Assembly: GCF_024623185.1 (NCBI RefSeq)
Contig: NZ_JANJZK010000003.1
Span: 98,327 to 162,326 of the forward strand
Source of the DNA: Anaerofustis stercorihominis
Lineage (GTDB): Bacteria > Bacillota > Clostridia > Eubacteriales > Anaerofustaceae
Length of the DNA stretch: 64,000 nt
Direction of reading: 5' to 3'
Positions within the stretch are counted from its first letter, which is position 1, and every line of letters begins with the position of its first letter. The position numbers and the translations under genes were made by a program. Below the pieces are notes generated by a model, which ran no database searches, was not told where the DNA came from, and worked only from the letters and a program-made list of their open reading frames with translations. Below are positions 62,764 through 64,000 of this stretch, piece after piece.

Positions 62764-63621
62764 CTATTTTGCTTTTACAGGAATCCAAATCTCGCTGTAA
62801 TAATCATCATCTTCTACACCTTTTTTATACTCAGACGGATCGCTGTACATTTCAATATTATATCCTGCAGCTATTTCATAGTCCCTGCAGTTCGGTAACC
62901 ACTGTGAAAAAATCTTCTTTTGCACATCGGGAATCGATTTAGAACTTGCACCTTTACAAGAAAATACCGCCCAAGTATGTTCCGGAATGGTTTTTGTTAT
63001 AAATTCTTCGGAAATATCTTTTATAGGGTCGTAATTGTCCGCAATAAGATATTCAAACTTATTACCCTCCATATTTTCATCGATAGAAATACCATACACA
63101 CTGCATACAATATTACTTAACCCTTTTTGGTAATATTCTTCCCATAACTTAGGGACCTCTGTTTCGGCTTCATCATAATTAAATACATTTGATATACCTA
63201 CAACGGTAAATTGATCCTTTTTTACTATTTTATAATCCATAGTATAACCTCCTTCTAAGGTAAAATTGATTTTTAGCGAAGCAAAAGATTTTATCATTGC
63301 TTCACCCTTTCGTACAGAAGTAGGTGTTGCACCATGAAAACGAGTGAATGCTTTTGTGAAACTGTCCGGAGAATTATAACCATATTTCAAAGCAATATCT
63401 ATGACTTTTTCATCTGTTGAAACAAGCTCGCTGCCGGCAAGCGAAAGTCTGCGTTTTTTTATATAATCTCCCACGGTAAATCCGCAAAGCATGTTAAATC
63501 CTTTTTGAAAGTAAAAAGGTGAAATCAATACTTTATGTGCAATATCTTCGACTGTAAGTTCTTCTGTTAAATTATCCTCAATATAATTTATTGCACCTCC
63601 AATACATTCAGTCCACTCCAT
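62764..63621 (-). CDS. AraC-family regulator with C-terminal GyrI-like effector domain
   Basis: 285 residues. The N-terminal AraC HTH pair (about 8-107: LTVEDIAHKVLISPFYFQKGFNML, ALKYGYNSPDSFTKAFTRFHGATPTSVRKG) is followed by a GyrI/SOUL-like binding domain (about 125-285: YTMDYKIVKKDQFTVVGIS, HTWAVFSCKGA, GYNIEMYSD, SEIWIPVKAK). This HTH-first order resembles Rob/BmrR-type small-molecule sensors. AGGAGGT precedes the ATG. Targets unknown. Confidence 0.92.
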   Translation of the reverse strand: MEWTECIGGAINYIEDNLTEELTVEDIAHKVLISPFYFQKGFNMLCGFTVGDYIKKRRLSLAGSELVSTDEKVIDIALKYGYNSPDSFTKAFTRFHGATPTSVRKGEAMIKSFASLKINFTLEGGYTMDYKIVKKDQFTVVGISNVFNYDEAETEVPKLWEEYYQKGLSNIVCSVYGISIDENMEGNKFEYLIADNYDPIKDISEEFITKTIPEHTWAVFSCKGASSKSIPDVQKKIFSQWLPNCRDYEIAAGYNIEMYSDPSEYKKGVEDDDYYSEIWIPVKAK

Positions 63622-63934
63622 GATAAATACCTCCTATCTGTATTTATATCTTACTATTATTAGAAAAAGGTTTCCCGATTTTCTGTGCTTTGTTTTGTCT
63701 TTTAAAAATTATAATATAAATATTTTATACCCCAACATATCAGACATACTTTTATTATGATTATGTATTATAATATTATCATTAGATTATATAAAAAACT
63801 ACAGACCTTACAAGTAAAATATATCTATTTTATAATTATATTTATTAATCATATTTCATAACGATACTTTTTAATACCTAAATATTTTATTTAAAAAATT
63901 AAAGTTATAATTTCATTTATCTTTTGAGTTATAC
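63622..63934. other. AT-rich intergenic region
   Basis: About 310 bases between the AraC gene start and the tRNA terminator. It probably contains the AraC promoter close to 63650; no ORF, repeat or RNA recognised. Confidence 0.45.
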
Positions 63935-63966
63935 AAAAAAACATCTTTCATTAGAAAGATGTTTAA
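63935..63966 (-). terminator. Terminator of a minus-strand tRNA transcript
   Basis: AAACATCTTTC, four-base loop, GAAAGATGTTT, with a T-run on the minus strand; just downstream of the tRNA end. Confidence 0.9.
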
Positions 63967-63977
63967 AATCGTATAAA

Positions 63978-64000
63978 TGGTGGGGGAGAATGGATTCGAA
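63978..64000 (-). tRNA. 3' end of a tRNA (partial, isotype not determined)
   Basis: Read on the minus strand: T loop TTCGAAT, T-stem CCATT, acceptor CTCCCCC, discriminator A, encoded CCA. The rest lies beyond the right edge, so the anticodon is not visible. Confidence 0.9.

Overview
This window is a low-GC, AT-rich bacterial chromosome segment that reads as a spore-forming member of the Clostridia. The organism call is an inference. It rests on spoIIE, spoVG and cwlD, on Firmicutes-type RNA switches (a T-box, an FMN riboswitch and a yybP-ykoY Mn riboswitch), on the rplU-prp-rpmA-obg-yhbY-nadD-yqeK order with a Prp-cleavable L27 extension, and on strong AGGAGG ribosome binding sites. No prophage, transposase, CRISPR array or rRNA was seen. 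Most of the window is ordinary core chromosome, with accessory or sensory loci between housekeeping operons.

Layout. 1-633: 5' part of an exported protein running off the left edge. 1.0-5.2 kb (-): panG-panB-panC-panD-coaBC, pantothenate synthesis and the first CoA steps. 5.4-11.7 kb (-): walJ-htrA, murA, then a U32 peptidase-family gene with a PHP phosphoesterase. 11.8-16.2 kb (+): spoIIE and a multi-part surface protein. 16.4-18.7 kb (-): tag-acyP and murC. 19-20 kb (+): spoVG and a DUF1287 protein. 20-20.8 kb (-): ribU under an FMN riboswitch. 21-24.1 kb (+): two paralogous small HTH regulators, then a rhodanese / Rrf2 regulator / RclA-like flavoenzyme operon. 24.2-27.1 kb: deoC and a zinc polyol dehydrogenase divergent from a SorC/DeoR-type regulator. 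27.2-30.4 kb: bioY, cwlD (-), a PAP2 phosphatase, a C26 glutamine amidohydrolase and a TM1266-type protein. 30.8-35.8 kb (+): leuA-leuC-leuD-leuB behind a leucine T-box. 36-41.4 kb (-): a lipoprotein solute-binding protein followed by a 1313-residue hybrid sensor with both GGDEF and histidine kinase modules. 41.6-47.3 kb (-): Ca-type P-ATPase, mntP under a Mn riboswitch, and trmN6-ogg-HAD. 47.6-50.1 kb (-): a secreted MBL/Big2 protein with a shifted C-terminus, and a transaldolase-family gene. 50.5-56.6 kb (+ except a broken hydrolase): prfB, then the rplU-to-yqeK operon. 56.7-64 kb: VOC protein, two AraC regulators, M28 peptidase, small ORFs, pth, a monoglyceride-lipase-like hydrolase, tRNA-Thr(GGT), a membrane-bound HTH regulator and the 3' end of a second tRNA.

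The loci most worth a second look are: (i) the rhodanese-Rrf2-RclA operon, whose regulator has cysteines at exactly 33 and 99 and whose promoter carries three TGTAACA half-sites, a predicted hypohalite/hypothiocyanite defence unit; (ii) the orphan solute-binding lipoprotein paired with the CACHE-like/HAMP/PAS/GGDEF/GAF/HisKA/REC sensor; (iii) an isolated GC-rich GNRA-capped hairpin downstream of leuB that looks like a small structured RNA; and (iv) the leader-peptide arrangement in front of the tandem HTH genes.

All homology statements come from reading motifs by eye. Membrane segments, domain borders and promoters are visual estimates.
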